Shown here: positions 42,571 through 53,945 of the stretch, piece after piece
Layout: each line of letters begins with the position of its first letter
Numbering within the stretch: the stretch's first letter is position 1
DNA from: Rhynchopus euleeides
Taxonomy: Eukaryota > Euglenozoa > Diplonemea > Diplonemida > Diplonemidae
Direction: 5' to 3'
DNA: 64,000 nt
Assembly: GCA_963210315.1 (NCBI GenBank)
Contig: OY723321.1
Span: 620,001 to 684,000, forward strand
Notes under the pieces: model-generated
The model's input: only the letters and a program-made list of their open reading frames with translations
Told to the model about the DNA's origin: nothing
Database searches by the model: none
Position numbers and translations under genes: made by a program

Positions 42571-42770
42571 NNNNNNNNNNNNNNNNNNNNNNNNNNNNNN
42601 NNNNNNNNNNNNNNNNNNNNNNNNNNNNNNNNNNNNNNNNNNNNNNNNNNNNNNNNNNNNNNNNNNNNNNNNNNNNNNNNNNNNNNNNNNNNNNNNNNNN
42701 NNNNNNNNNNNNNNNNNNNNNNNNNNNNNNNNNNNNNNNNNNNNNNNNNNNNNNNNNNNNNNNNNNNNNN
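42571..42770. other. Assembly gap (200 N)
   Basis: A run of exactly 200 N. Its round length suggests an arbitrary scaffold gap of unknown true size. It lies between the 5' end of transposase 2 and the inner end of the right arm. Confidence 0.97.
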
Positions 42771-42997
42771 CAGCCCATGCCCTAGTTGAGACTCCCGAAA
42801 AGGGTTAAACCCGGTAGTGGTACCCTACCCCCGCTGGAGTCCACCGTGCAAGGCCGGATCAGCCCACGGGTGGGTTTGAGGAAGAAATCTGGGGGGGCAA
42901 AGTTTGCTGCGACTTCCGGTTTCACCCGGCCGAACTCCAGCATCTATCCAGACCCACGGTGCCAAGCCGTTCGCCCGTGTCGCGATCATTCGCGGCT

Positions 42998-43378
42998 TCA
43001 GGCTGCCCCCGACGACACGTTTGTATCCTGCACCTTGCCATACTTCGCCTCCACCTTGTATATGACGGAGAGCGCCCTCCTTCCGCATCGTTGCGACTTC
43101 CCTGACAGCGAACTTATCCATGTCAGGGAAGACATGGCGATGATTGCGTTGGCCACCTGGGTGCTGTGCTGGTGGAGCTCCTTGCTCAACACCGTTGCTA
43201 GGAGCCTTCTAATGGATCCCAGTGTCAGCACACTGCCCCCTTTTTTAACAGGGAAGGCCGTGCAAAAATCATGCACAATGTTCGTCGCCTCCGCAGCCTC
43301 GGGACTCTCTGCGCTCTTCTTCTTCTTAATCGACTTTGCCGCCGGCTTCGCTGCCGGCTTCGTTGTCGTCTTCCCCAT
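42998..43378 (-). pseudogene. Frameshifted paralogue of the Lys/Ala-rich gene (right arm)
   Basis: Exact mirror of 34,999-35,379, with the same 2-base shifts. The shared damage shows it decayed before the arms were duplicated, or that the arms are kept identical by gene conversion. Confidence 0.8.
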
Positions 43379-43504
43379 TTTTGTGAATCAGGTCTGCGAG
43401 CTGGGATGGGTGGAAACGTCCGTTTCGTTTGGTGTGGCTGTACTTCAGTGACGAGTGCCACATTGCATAGGTATCATGGGAAAAATGAGTGAAAATAGGT
43501 GAAA

Positions 43505-43605
43505 AGACTCCCGCTAGGGGGAGTCAGACTCCCCCTAGCGGGAGTATAGACTCCCGCTAGCGGGAGTCTATACTCCCGCTAGCGGGAGTTGGACTCCCCC
43601 TAGTT
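43505..43605. promoter_or_regulatory. Palindrome array around CTAG (right arm)
   Basis: Mirror of 34,774-34,872: tandem ACTCCCGCTAGCGGGAGT-type units upstream of the pseudogene. Confidence 0.5.
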
Positions 43606-43743
43606 GAGACTCCCGAAAAGGGTTACCCTACCCCCGCTGGAGTCCACCGTGTATCGGCCCGGATAGACCCGGACAGGTCCCGTTCTGGCCTGTTTAGGTC
43701 GGCTGGAGGACGTTAAAGGAGTGCCGTCTCGCTGAGGGTTTCT

Positions 43744-43771
43744 CTTTGGTGTTGGTGGGCCAACACCAAAG
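43744..43771. other. Perfect 12-bp palindrome (right arm)
   Basis: Mirror of 34,606-34,633. From here to the shorter copy at 45,742 lie about 2 kb of arrays that are absent from the flank locus at 55,296-55,320. Confidence 0.7.
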
Positions 43772-43976
43772 ATAACACCATCTACGAGGTTGCCCCGATA
43801 TTTTCCACATCTCTGCGAGGTTGCCCTAGAGGAGGGACCCTTAGCACGGGCTGCTGAAACAAAAATTCTGCGAATTTCGTATTGTGTTATTTTGACCCAC
43901 CAACCCCAAAAGTGGTCCCAAAATGACGATCTGCAACTGGCAGCGACTGTAACACCCCTAGTACATGCTATTTTTT

Positions 43977-44402
43977 TCACTGCGACCGATTTTTTGTCAT
44001 TTTGGGTCCTTTTCCCTTGGGGTTTTGGTGGAGAGAAGGCCAAAAAGTGACAAAAAATCGGTCGCACATCATCAGAAATCGGTCACAGTCCAGTTAGACC
44101 CCCAAAACATGTTTTTTTGGGTTCTGGGACATGTCAAAATCGGTCACACCCCAAAAAAATGCCGCCCGGGGGGTATTTCTGGCTATTTCGTCAGGTGTGA
44201 CCGATTATTTCGGCGTTTGGTGACTGTTCCGCGACATTTTCATGACCACCCCCGACTGGGTGCGTGTCGCGTTGCACAGAGTTGCGGAGCAGACCGGAAA
44301 TGTGTCTGACATTTTCAGAGACTTGTCATAATCGGTCACACCGAAAAAATGTGGCTCCCGGAGCGTATTTCTGGCCCTTTGTCCAGGTGTGACCGATTTG
44401 TT
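43977..44402. repeat. Paired GGTCACACC / GGTGTGACC sites (right arm)
   Basis: Mirror of 33,975-34,400. Confidence 0.6.
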
Positions 44403-44496
44403 GCGTGATTTGTGATGGTTCCAGCAGTTTTTCATGACCACCCCGGTTGGGTGCTGCCCGTTCCCCGTTTCGATTCGAATTTGACGCAGTTATTTG

Positions 44497-44947
44497 CAGT
44501 ATGAAGTCTAGTACATGCCCGTTTGGGCACTGAATGCTGTTCGTTTGCAGTCGTGATGCAGTACGAAGTCCAGTACATGCCGGTTTGAAGCCCAGATGCT
44601 GCCCGTTCGCGGCTGTTGTGATGCATCATGAAGGCTAGTACATGCCCGTTTGAACTCTGAATGCTGTCCGTTTGCGGCAGAATGAAGTCCAGTACATGCC
44701 CGTTTGCGGAAGGCACGGGGTTAGTACATGCCCGTTTCGACCGTACGTCGTGCCGGATGAAGTCTAGTACATGCCCGTTTGGACTCTGAATGCTGCCCGT
44801 TTGCTCGAGGCAAAGGGCGAGGACATGCAGGTTTGGGCTCGGGATTGTGAAGTTGTGGAGCAGAATGAAGGCGAGTACATGCCCGTTTGAACTCGAGATG
44901 CTGCCCGTTTGGTTCAGAATGAAGGCTAGTACATGCGCGATTGGAGG
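44497..44947 (-). repeat. Array of GGGCATGTACTAG words (right arm)
   Basis: Mirror of 33,430-33,880; here read as CTAGTACATGCCCGT. Confidence 0.6.
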
Positions 44948-45061
44948 TTCGACGTGGGCTGGGCTGGGTGTGGGTCGGCACCTCGTTTTCTGACAAGGCC
45001 ACACAGGGGAATTAAAGCTTCATTTTTTTTCTGCTGAAAATAGCTGAAGTGTCCCTCTGCT

Positions 45062-45745
45062 AGTTGCCCCGATATTTTCCACACCTCTACGAGGTTGCCC
45101 CAATATTTTCCACATCTCTACGAGGTTGCCCCGATATTTTCCACACCTCTACGAGGTTGCCCCGACATTTTCCACACCTCTGCGAGGTTGCCCCGATGTT
45201 TTCCACATCTCTGCGAGGTTGCCCCGATATTTTCCACACCTCTACGAGGTTGCCCCGACATTTTCCACACCTCTGCGAGGTTGCCCCGATGTTTTCCACA
45301 TCTCTGCGAGGTTGCCCCGATATTTTCCACACCTCTACGAGGTTGCCCCAATATTTTCCACATCTCTACGAGGTTGCCCCGATATTTTCCACACCTCTAC
45401 GAGGTTGCCCCGACATTTTCCACACCTCTGCGAGGTTGCCCCGATATTTTCCACATCTCTGCGAGGTTGCCCCGATATTTTCCACACCTCTACGAGGTTG
45501 CCCCGATATTTTCCACATCTCTACGAGGTTGCCCCGATATTTTCCACACCTCTACGAGGTTGCCCCGATATTTTCCACATCTCTACGAGGTTGCCCCGAC
45601 ATTTTCCACACCTCTGCGAGGTTGCCCCGATATTTTCCACATCTCTGCGAGGTTGCCCCGATATTTTCCACACCTCTGCGAGGTTGCCCCGACATTTTCC
45701 ACACCTCTGCGAGGTTGCCCCGGGATTTTCCACACCTCTACGTTG
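45062..45745 (+). repeat. 31-bp tandem array, about 22 units (right arm only)
   Basis: Unit CGAGGTTGCCCCGATATTTT + CCACACCTCTA (31 bp), with variants ACATCTCTG, CAATATT and CGACATT. The variants alternate in blocks, showing higher-order amplification. The left arm keeps only about two units (33,264-33,320), and single units occur at 34,550-34,600 and its mirror. The long open frames across it on both strands come from the lack of stops in the unit. Confidence 0.92.
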
Positions 45746-45889
45746 GTGGGCCAACACCAGGAGAGGGTTCCGATATATGATCTACGTCAAACAGGTGGGG
45801 AGAGCAACCTTGGCAGGGGGACTCAAACTCCCCCAGTGTGCGCAAGAGAACACGATGCCGACCGTTCCCCGCCCCACCCGCATATCCTT
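45742..45889 (+). repeat. Segment shared with the flank locus (absent from left arm)
   Basis: From GTTGGTGGGCCAACACCAGG to CCGCATATCCTTT, nearly identical to 55,307-55,452. It joins different sequence on its right side than in the flank (see the cassette inversion finding). Confidence 0.8.
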
Positions 45890-46103
45890 TTGCCTCAGTC
45901 TGGGGTTATTGCTGCTGTATTGCGGAGCAGCCGGTATGTTGCAGCACGGCATCCCGTTGCGGATCAGGGAGCACACCCTATGGCGTAGCTCCTTCCGCGA
46001 CCACGGGCTCGGCAGCTCGGTGCACTGCACCAGCACCACGTCGCTCTCCCGCAGGAACGGGAGCACCTCCTCACCCACCTCCTTAAACTCTGTCGTCCAG
46101 AGG

Positions 46104-47093
46104 CATAGCTCTCAGTATTTCCCGTGCATGCAGCGCATGCATCCACAACTTTTGTGGATGCATCCACACACAGCCTGGAGCTCCGAAGCCCTGCATGCAG
46201 GCCTGCCTGCAGTGAATGAATGCCTGTATGCCTGCATGCATGGATGTGTGCATGCATGCATCCATGCAGGCATGCCTGCATGCATGGATGGATGGATGGA
46301 TGGATGCCTGCATGCATGCATGCATGCACACATCCATGCATGGATGAATGCATGCATGCATGCAGGCATCCATACCCGGTTTGCCTGCAGGGGATGAAAT
46401 TTCAAGGAAATGTGCCAAGGGCCAGTATGGACACCCCTAAAACCCTTCTGAAACCAAAAAGTCCACGAAAGGGGTTACAGGGGGGGGGCGAATAGAATTA
46501 CTAAGTAATACTATTCAAAATGGCATGTTTGAAAAATTCCCAAATTTTGGGTTGGGCGCATTCCCCAGTACGTGGTATTCCACTCCACCGAAATCGAAAA
46601 AAAAGTTGATCGTGAACTGGCCTGAACCAGCGCAGTTCACGACCAACTTTTTTTTCGATTTCGGTGGAGTGGAATACCACTTACTGGGGAATGCGCCCAA
46701 CCCAAAATTTGGGAATTTTTCAAACATGCCATTTTGAATAGTATTACTTAGTAATTCTATTCGCCCCCCCCTGTAAAACGGCCTGAATCGTCAAACGGTT
46801 GCATTTCCCTGCAATTTTCAGCCAAAAATCGAATTTGGCTGGGCGAGTAGTTGGCCAAAATCGCGAAAATTCCCAAAAAATCGATTTTTCACAGAGGCCC
46901 AAAAACGTGTTCCTGGGTGAAAAATGGGCCCAAAAATCGGTTTTTCGACGTTTTTTGGTCGATTTTTGGGGTTTCCAGCGATTTTCCTGTGCCAAATCGA
47001 AAATCCATTTTTTGACATTTTCGGGCATCCCTGGATGCCGTGGATGCATGCATGGATGCATCCACACCATCCACGGGCCCACTGAGAGCTATG
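46104..47093 (-). mobile_element. 990-bp DNA transposon (right arm)
   Basis: Mirror of 32,060-33,049, ends CATAGCTCTCAGT / ACTGAGAGCTATG, flanked by CCAGAGG at 46,097-46,103 and 47,094-47,100. Confidence 0.85.
46478..46773 (-). mobile_element. 296-bp foldback MITE (right arm)
   Basis: Mirror of 32,380-32,675, flanked by TA on both sides and nested in the 990-bp element. Confidence 0.85.
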
Positions 47094-49003
47094 CCAGAGG
47101 TCGTTCCGCTTCAGCAACCGGTATCCCGGAGTGGACGGGAGGTAGCCCTCCTCTGTGAGGGTCGTCTGCACAAGCTGTGCAGTCATGCCCACGGGCAGAT
47201 CCTTCGGGATCACACGGCGCTGCGCGCTAGTGATCACGGAAACCTCGACCACGAGTCGAGGCATTTCCGCAAGACCCCAAGGTCCATTTCCTATGGTGGA
47301 TGGTGGTGTGATGAGATGGCCCCAGGACCTGTTCGTGGTCCTGGACCACCAAGTTCTACCCCGGCCAGTGCGCGGTTTCTTGTAGTTGGTTGTGTTGTTG
47401 TTCGTGGAGCACATATCATCGTGCGAAGAGCCCGTTGGAAAAGTATGGGAGAAACCTGCTGCGCCCCCCACAGTACGACAGGATGCGCGCAGGCACCGGG
47501 CCCGAAACCTGAATGTTGATTCACCCGCCCCCGCCCACCTGATCTTCTCAAGTTACCCCTGGTGGTCCACCGACGGGCAAAATCAAGCGAATCTGGAGAG
47601 TAGTTGTCCGTATCCAGCCCGGCATTGAGTGTTCTGGGGTGCGTTCTGCGCCACTGCGTGGCAACGAGCTCCTGGAACGGGGAAAACGGGGGCCGCAAAA
47701 AACGGGGCCCAAACGGGTTTTTGGGCACGAACAGGGCACGAAATATCAGGGGGTCGATAACACCAACTGAAGATGCTGGGCACTGCCCCCTACCCTACTT
47801 TGTGGGGAAATGGGCGACAATAGGACAGAACGGGTCTGTGTAGTAGCCTAGCTCTCGCAGTGCCTGGGATTGTCGACACCAAAAAAAAACACTCTGCGGG
47901 CCAAGTCGAAGACTCGTTTGGGGACTTTTGGTGTCCCCAATTTTTCAATTTTCGAAAAATATGCTCACTTTGCTAAACTGGACCCAACTCCCCACACTCT
48001 TTTTTTAGTGAAAACAGCAAATTTCGGCCGATTTTTCCGCATTTTTTCTCATTTTTTTCCACCCACTTTTCCATACCCCCAATGGGACCACCCTATTTCG
48101 GAGACACACTTTTATACGGGATTCTCTGTTTGTCCGCCTCCCCTAACATGTCCCACTCTGGCTGGTGCACACACACTATCCCAGCCCCCCAGAGGGACGA
48201 GCCCTCGTCAGATCGATCTAAACAGGTGGCGGTGCGTTTCACGGCATCCTGCCCCATCGAGTCCTCGGGACTGACGATCACCCCGTAGCGAAGATCCCCA
48301 CAAATTTATTAGGGATCTCTGTTAGCTACGCACCTGCTATTCCGACTGCTTTGACACTTCCCCGACAGGTTATCAGGTTTGGCGCCGTGTTGTGAGGACA
48401 GTGTTGGATTCTGCGTTCGTGAGGGCGAAACCATCTAACTTCGTGCCTGAGGCTGTCAAAGGCCGACCTGCTGCGTGCCCCCCTGTGTCTCGTGCTGGAA
48501 CACCCCCACTATTCCATTGTGGCAGGCAGGAGGGGTGTGAGAGGCTGAAAACTGATCGAAAACAGCACTTTAATTTTGCCCACTTTTTTGTTCTCCTAAA
48601 ATCCTGAGACTTGGGCCTCTCTACTCAGGTACAAACCCCTTGCCACCCCTATAGCCATCCCCGAAAAATGCCTCGGATAGGGCTATATTGGTGGTCTGAT
48701 GTGGTATTTTGCGCATGTTCTATTTAGCCCCCCAGTAACCCCCCACCCACCCGGGGTCCCCCCCCCGTTTCTGTTGAGACCAACTTGAGAGTTCCACATC
48801 ATGGCGCCTTGTCCCCAGCTTCTGCTGTCATCACCCCTGGACTTTCACAGGGGAGAAGACAGCCGTCATCAAAGGTCATGGAGGTTGCATGATCCTGCCA
48901 GATAATGGGTTTTCCACGCGGGATGGTCTATTTTTAAGCCCCCGTTGCCGAGTTTCACTCTACCCCCACATCCAGGAGATTTTGCAACCCAGCCGGCGTA
49001 CAC

Positions 49004-49423
49004 ATGTCTGGGTCCTGCTTCATGCGTATGCTGCGCGAGGAGCGTTATGGGCGTGAGGGTCTCGTCGGCAGAGAGTCGTCGAGGCGCGACGTCTTGCGCA
49101 TTGCATTTGACCTGAGGTGCACGATTCTGGCCGCCGCATTGGAGCATGCTCCTATCACCCGCCTGAACAGCTGCATCCGTTCGGGCTCCAAGGGGCAGAC
49201 CCGCCGTGTGTCGTTCTGCCCCCCACCGGAACCGACAGTTATCTACGTCGATTCTGAGGAGGATGACAGCTACGACGATGCCGAATCTGATCTTATTTCA
49301 TCTGAGAGTTCAACAAGCTCACTGGAGCCCATCACAAAATCGCAGTCTGATCTGGAGCGCCATCTGGCCAAACAGGAGAAGCTGGCGCGCATCAAGAGTG
49401 CCCTCTGCTGCCCTGCCAACTGA
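49004..49423 (+). CDS. Small acidic Ser-rich protein with RVxF motif, 139 aa (right-arm copy)
   Basis: Identical protein to 29,730-30,149, with the same upstream pyrimidine/AG tract. Both copies are open, so either could be expressed. Confidence 0.6.
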   Translation: MSGSCFMRMLREERYGREGLVGRESSRRDVLRIAFDLRCTILAAALEHAPITRLNSCIRSGSKGQTRRVSFCPPPEPTVIYVDSEEDDSYDDAESDLISSESSTSSLEPITKSQSDLERHLAKQEKLARIKSALCCPAN

Positions 49424-49642
49424 GAAGTGTCGACCAGCGGCACCTAAAACCGCTGGAAATAAACCGCTGCGAACACAGTCGAGAAGAGTTCAAAATATGC
49501 CGTGCCCTGTCATCTTTCGACAGACATGAAGAAGGCGGGTTTGGAAGGGCAGATACGGAGATCTACGTCAAAAGAGCCTGCCGACTGACGACATATGTTT
49601 CTCAAATCGAATCAAGGAGGGTCATCCCCCCCCCCCCCTGAC

Positions 49643-49710
49643 CAAAAAGGACTAACATTGCGAGAAGGTGCTGGGAGATTTACTTTTCCATTCCCTCTCG
49701 ACGATCAAAC
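49643..49710 (+). mobile_element. 66-bp dispersed element, copy D mirror (right arm)
   Basis: Mirror of 29,443-29,510, flanked by C runs ending CCCCTGAC on both sides. Confidence 0.65.
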
Positions 49711-52570
49711 CCCCCCCCCCTGACCCCTCCCCCCTCATCCAAGCTATGAGGGAACTCGTGAAGGAGGCATACTCTGTACCTTACTTTTTCTCTACATCAC
49801 TATCCCCCCCCCCTCATTCTTCCTGTCTTCTTGTCATGCGAGCTCTTTGGGTCGGATTCCGGCTCAACCTGGACTGTCCCACTGTCCCACTGTCCCACTG
49901 CCCCCTCCCCTCCCCCCCCCCCTCCCCTCCCCAGGATGCCCTTTTGTGATTTCCCGCGGATCCCATCACCTGCTCTCGCGAGGGCTACCATGGCAGACCA
50001 CGTGTATTGATCTAAATACCCAACACCGCGGATGTGCAGATGTATGAATTTGCATCTGGCGAGTGATGTTCGCAAGAAAGTAAACTCGACGCGGGTTCCA
50101 CAGGTCCGAACTCAACGGAGTCTGTCATCCTGGCCCTCGCGGGGCTATGATGCGGGAGGTATTCAGCCCCTATGCCCCCACCATTGCCTTCCTCTGCTCC
50201 GGGCTTCCAGGTGAGCAAGTGCTTTATTTTTCTGCACTTCACCTCAGCAGCTTCTGCCCTTTTTTTCCCCGGTTCGGCCAAATGCCGTGTTTGCTCTTCT
50301 CCCCCGTAACCGCCGAACCCACCCCCCCCCCCCCTTTCTCAGATCCCTCTGGTGATGCTGTTTTTTCTTGGTTCATGTCAGAAACCAAGCTCTGTCAAAA
50401 ATCAAACAAAGCCAAACCCGTATCGTACGTCAGGTTTCTGATCGTCGACACAACCACCCGCATAGCTGTGAGGTGTCTGCAGCTGCCGTGTGATTATCGA
50501 AACTAACTGGGCAAAATGGCGTGGGGGAGGGGGGATTCCACTCGACACTTTCCAGAAAGATTCACGTGCTTGTGTCGTGTTCATGTTTTATGGGTTGACC
50601 TTCGCGTTCATAGCCCACGTGTGTCGGAGGTGTTTGATACTTGTTGATATGCACCACATAACATGTGGTCAATCATCAGCAGTGTCCCACATGATTTGGC
50701 AAATCGCGGTTTTTGGCCAATAAGACCGTCCAAACTCCACCCAACTCCGCCACACTCCGTCGGAACACCGCCCAACTCGCCCGACTCGAGTCATATCAGG
50801 TAGGTCATCGAGGCCCCGCCCCCCCCCTGCTTCTTCCGTCTTCCCATCCGGATGATTAATCACCTCACACTGGGCCCCTCCCCTGGTCTACCGACAGGCA
50901 AGTTCCAAATCATCCGAATCGCTCAAGGTAAATTTTGAGCGATCGACTAATGAGCCAATCCGTGGGGGAAGAATCGGCCCACCCCCCACCCCCCACCAAA
51001 ACATGCCCCACCCTCTCAAAATATGGAGAGCACTGACACCAGTCTGTGAAGGCCCATTAAAGAATCATGACGGAGAAGTATTGTTACACGGATCCCTGGG
51101 CCAAAGTGGGGGTCAGAGCGGGTGTCAGAGCTGGAACCCGTCAGAAAGGTGACTTTTCCGGGCGGGGGACCACCACGCCCCCCCTCCCCCAACCACTTCG
51201 CGAATAATTGAAAGATGGCGTTGCCACGTGGCTGTGGCTGGACCTTGCCCCCCCCCCCCCCCTTGCACTCTTCCTCCCTCCCCACCCCATCCTTCCTCCC
51301 CGCCCCCCATGTGTATGGTGCGTCGGACCAGGCGGTATATCTTTCCCCCCGCAATGGTTTCAGCACCCTGTCGGATCTCAGAAACGACCTGCAATTGGTA
51401 TCAAGAGAGATGTCGAATATTTTTTCTCCTCTGCATGTTTTCTTCCAAGAAAGACAGGGCCTGTTGTTTGTGCGGTCTTTTGTTTCACAAAGCGCTGCCC
51501 CTCGCTGTCTTGGTGGGGGTGGCATAGCACTGTCAGGGGTACTGTTGTGGTATAAAAACACCTCCCACAAAGAAGCTTCTCAAGACCCCAGTATGGGAAC
51601 AAAGGCCCAAACAAGAGTATTTGAAAGCGAATCAAGCTGATAGAAAGAACTAAAACAACGCTGTTTCTTTTGTGCCTTGCTCCCACGGCTGCAAAGCCTA
51701 CGGATTACAAGGAGGGCACGATGTATTGAGACAGGCCCCTGTATCACGCCTGTTGAAACAATAGAATGCGAGTGCAGGGACTCGCATGCCGGATCTCTGT
51801 GTTTTCTGGTATCGCCTAAAGTACAACAAATAAAGCACGCTTTCCCGATTTCCATCGGTGAGTCGTGCTGTTTTTTCCTCCATTTTTCTTCTGCGATTTC
51901 AAACTGTTCCACGCAGACACACAAGTGGAATGGCCTGTGAAGGGTCGCCCCGCGATAAAAGCTGGACAGCCACATGCACCTCTTCTTCGGGGAGGGTGAA
52001 TTGAATCTCATCTTGGTGAACGCCATCGTGTAGTGACAAACCTTAGACATTGCGATTCTGTCCTCTCTCAGGGCATGCCTCCTGTGGAACACCATGCAGA
52101 GCGAACCTCATCAGTTTTTCATTCTGTTCCCGACAGTTTGTTGAACAGGGTCTTTCTAACTGCGAGTGGGAGGAGGCTGATTTCTGATTGACACCTCTCT
52201 CGGATTATATTCGCCTTTAGATTCTGACAAGATGCCGAAAGTTCCTTCCCTCAAACCCCATCCACTCACGTGTCCAGGGTTGAAAAAGAGGGCCTTTTGG
52301 CACGCCAAAAATGAGAATATTTTGGCATGCCAACCAGGGCTGTTCCTAACTGGGGGGCTTGTTCCCCACTTTCAGGATTCTGAACTTTTTTTCTAAGAAT
52401 TTTTGTAAGGGGAAAAAAAGTTTTTTTCTAAGAATTTTGTTAGGGGAATTTTTTTCTAAGGTTGTTTCGCAGAGGAAAAAACTTTTTCTAGGGCGCGCAC
52501 AAGGATGGAAGGGAAGTCTGTCCCACGTACCGTTCGCCTTGCTGGCCAACTGGAGAGCCAGACGTTCACT

Positions 52571-52785
52571 ACCGTGGCCTCCGGCGGCTGGGGGGCTCCG
52601 CCCCCCAGACCCCCCTGTGGCGTACGTCTCGTACTCAAGTCCTTCGAATCCCATCAAGTCGGGGTCCAACCACTCCAGTCGCCTCTGAGGACGCAGCCAA
52701 CTCGCACAGAATCTGTACGCCCACACGAACAGATGTTCGCTACCGTGGCCTCCGGCGGCTGGGGGGCTCCGCCCCCCAGACCCCC
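52571..52785 (-). repeat. Two direct copies of a GC-hairpin cassette (right arm)
   Basis: Mirror of 26,368-26,582. Confidence 0.75.
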
Positions 52786-52812
52786 CATGTAGCGTGTGCC
52801 CGTCCATCTATC

Positions 52813-53742
52813 TCACTTCCCCGGGTACAGTGCAGCGTAGGAGGTCAGCGCCGCATCCATGAAGCGCTTCTTCGAAGCCTGGCTGACATCGGACAGGAGG
52901 TCGGGCTTCCCCACCTGGGAGGTACACTTGCCGCGTTCGCGACATGCGTGACACGCGACACGCTACCTGAAACGTGAGTGTGCCTTGCTAACACGGGCAT
53001 TTCAACGGTCTGCCGACGACCGTTCCCCAAACCAGTAGACCAGCAGTTTTGGAAAATCGGAGAGATCACCCTACTGCGCTGAATATGGTGCGCACCACTG
53101 CAAAAATCCCCGGGAGCTTTTGGGCTTTCAGACCTGAAGGGGCCAGCAGGTGGGTGGCGTCGGGGAGTGGCAGCTTTGTAACTGTCCTCCAGCTGCTGGC
53201 ATGTCCAGCCCTGCGAGAGTGCCAAGGTGTATTGAGTCCCTGCGGAGCACAACCCCCGATGAGAACGAGTGCCAGATGATCCTCATTCATTTTCAGCTGT
53301 AACGCGCATGAGGGGCACTCTCTGCCGCAAGCATCTGGGCATCACTCGAGAGCTGTCACATGATGACGCGGAGAGAAATCAGAGAAAAAGTCCCGCCTGA
53401 CGGGCACGCGCCTGGAAACTGTGGGGGGGCGAGCAAAAAATCCCTTGTAAAAATTCTTAGAAAAAACCTGGTTCCCCGACCCAAAAAACCTGGAAAAAGG
53501 GCTCGTTCCCCGCCCAGGCCTGGTCTCGATGTGTGGTGGGGTCCGATTCCCCGTTTTTTCGGCCGAAATCGGACCAAATAATTTCGGAGACACAATTTTC
53601 TTAGGGATCTCTGTTAGCTACGCACCTGCTACTCCTTATGAAGCTGGTTGACCTTGGCGAGTGTCCGTTGAGACATCCGAAGGGCATGCCGGTTGGCAGC
53701 AAGAGTCTCCCCGACACTCTTCGCTTCATTTGCATTCGACAT
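52813..53742 (-). CDS. Candidate multi-exon gene, right-arm copy
   Basis: Mirror of 25,411-26,340: first exon from ATG 53,742, last exon ending at 52,813. The same doubts about the middle exon and the repeat module apply. Confidence 0.33.
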
Positions 53743-53945
53743 GGTTCGATGGCATGGGTCTTGAAAATACCCCCTGTGACACCTGTGAGAGCGAGTGTGA
53801 GTGGAGCCGAATAAGGTTGCAACACACACACCACGTCAGATGTAGCCAAGCGAAAAAACTGTCGATGTTTTGGAGTGTGGGGTTTGTGGCTTCCATGACA
53901 GTCTGATCATTCAACTTCCGCAGGCTGATGCACAGCCAGCTTCCC

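Larger units (their letters stand above)
45782..47264 (-). pseudogene. Beta-grasp-like gene interrupted by a transposon (right arm)
   Basis: Mirror of 31,889-33,290. The first part is 47,264-47,094; the second starts at 46,096 and has a different C-terminal tail (LRQKDMRVGRGTVG ... CLT-stop at 45,782), because the 776-bp block begins after LRQK. It is on the minus strand, whereas the intact homologue at 55,468 is on the plus strand between the same flanks. Confidence 0.7.

Noticed and set aside
45062-45745. CRISPR-like look of the 31-bp repeats
   Set aside because: Units are directly adjacent with no unique spacers, no cas genes occur, and the window is eukaryotic.
45064-46397. Long plus-strand frames of 238-423 codons across the tandem array
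   Set aside because: They exist in several frames because the 31-bp unit has no stops; the protein is only repeats of the unit joined to antisense of a real gene.
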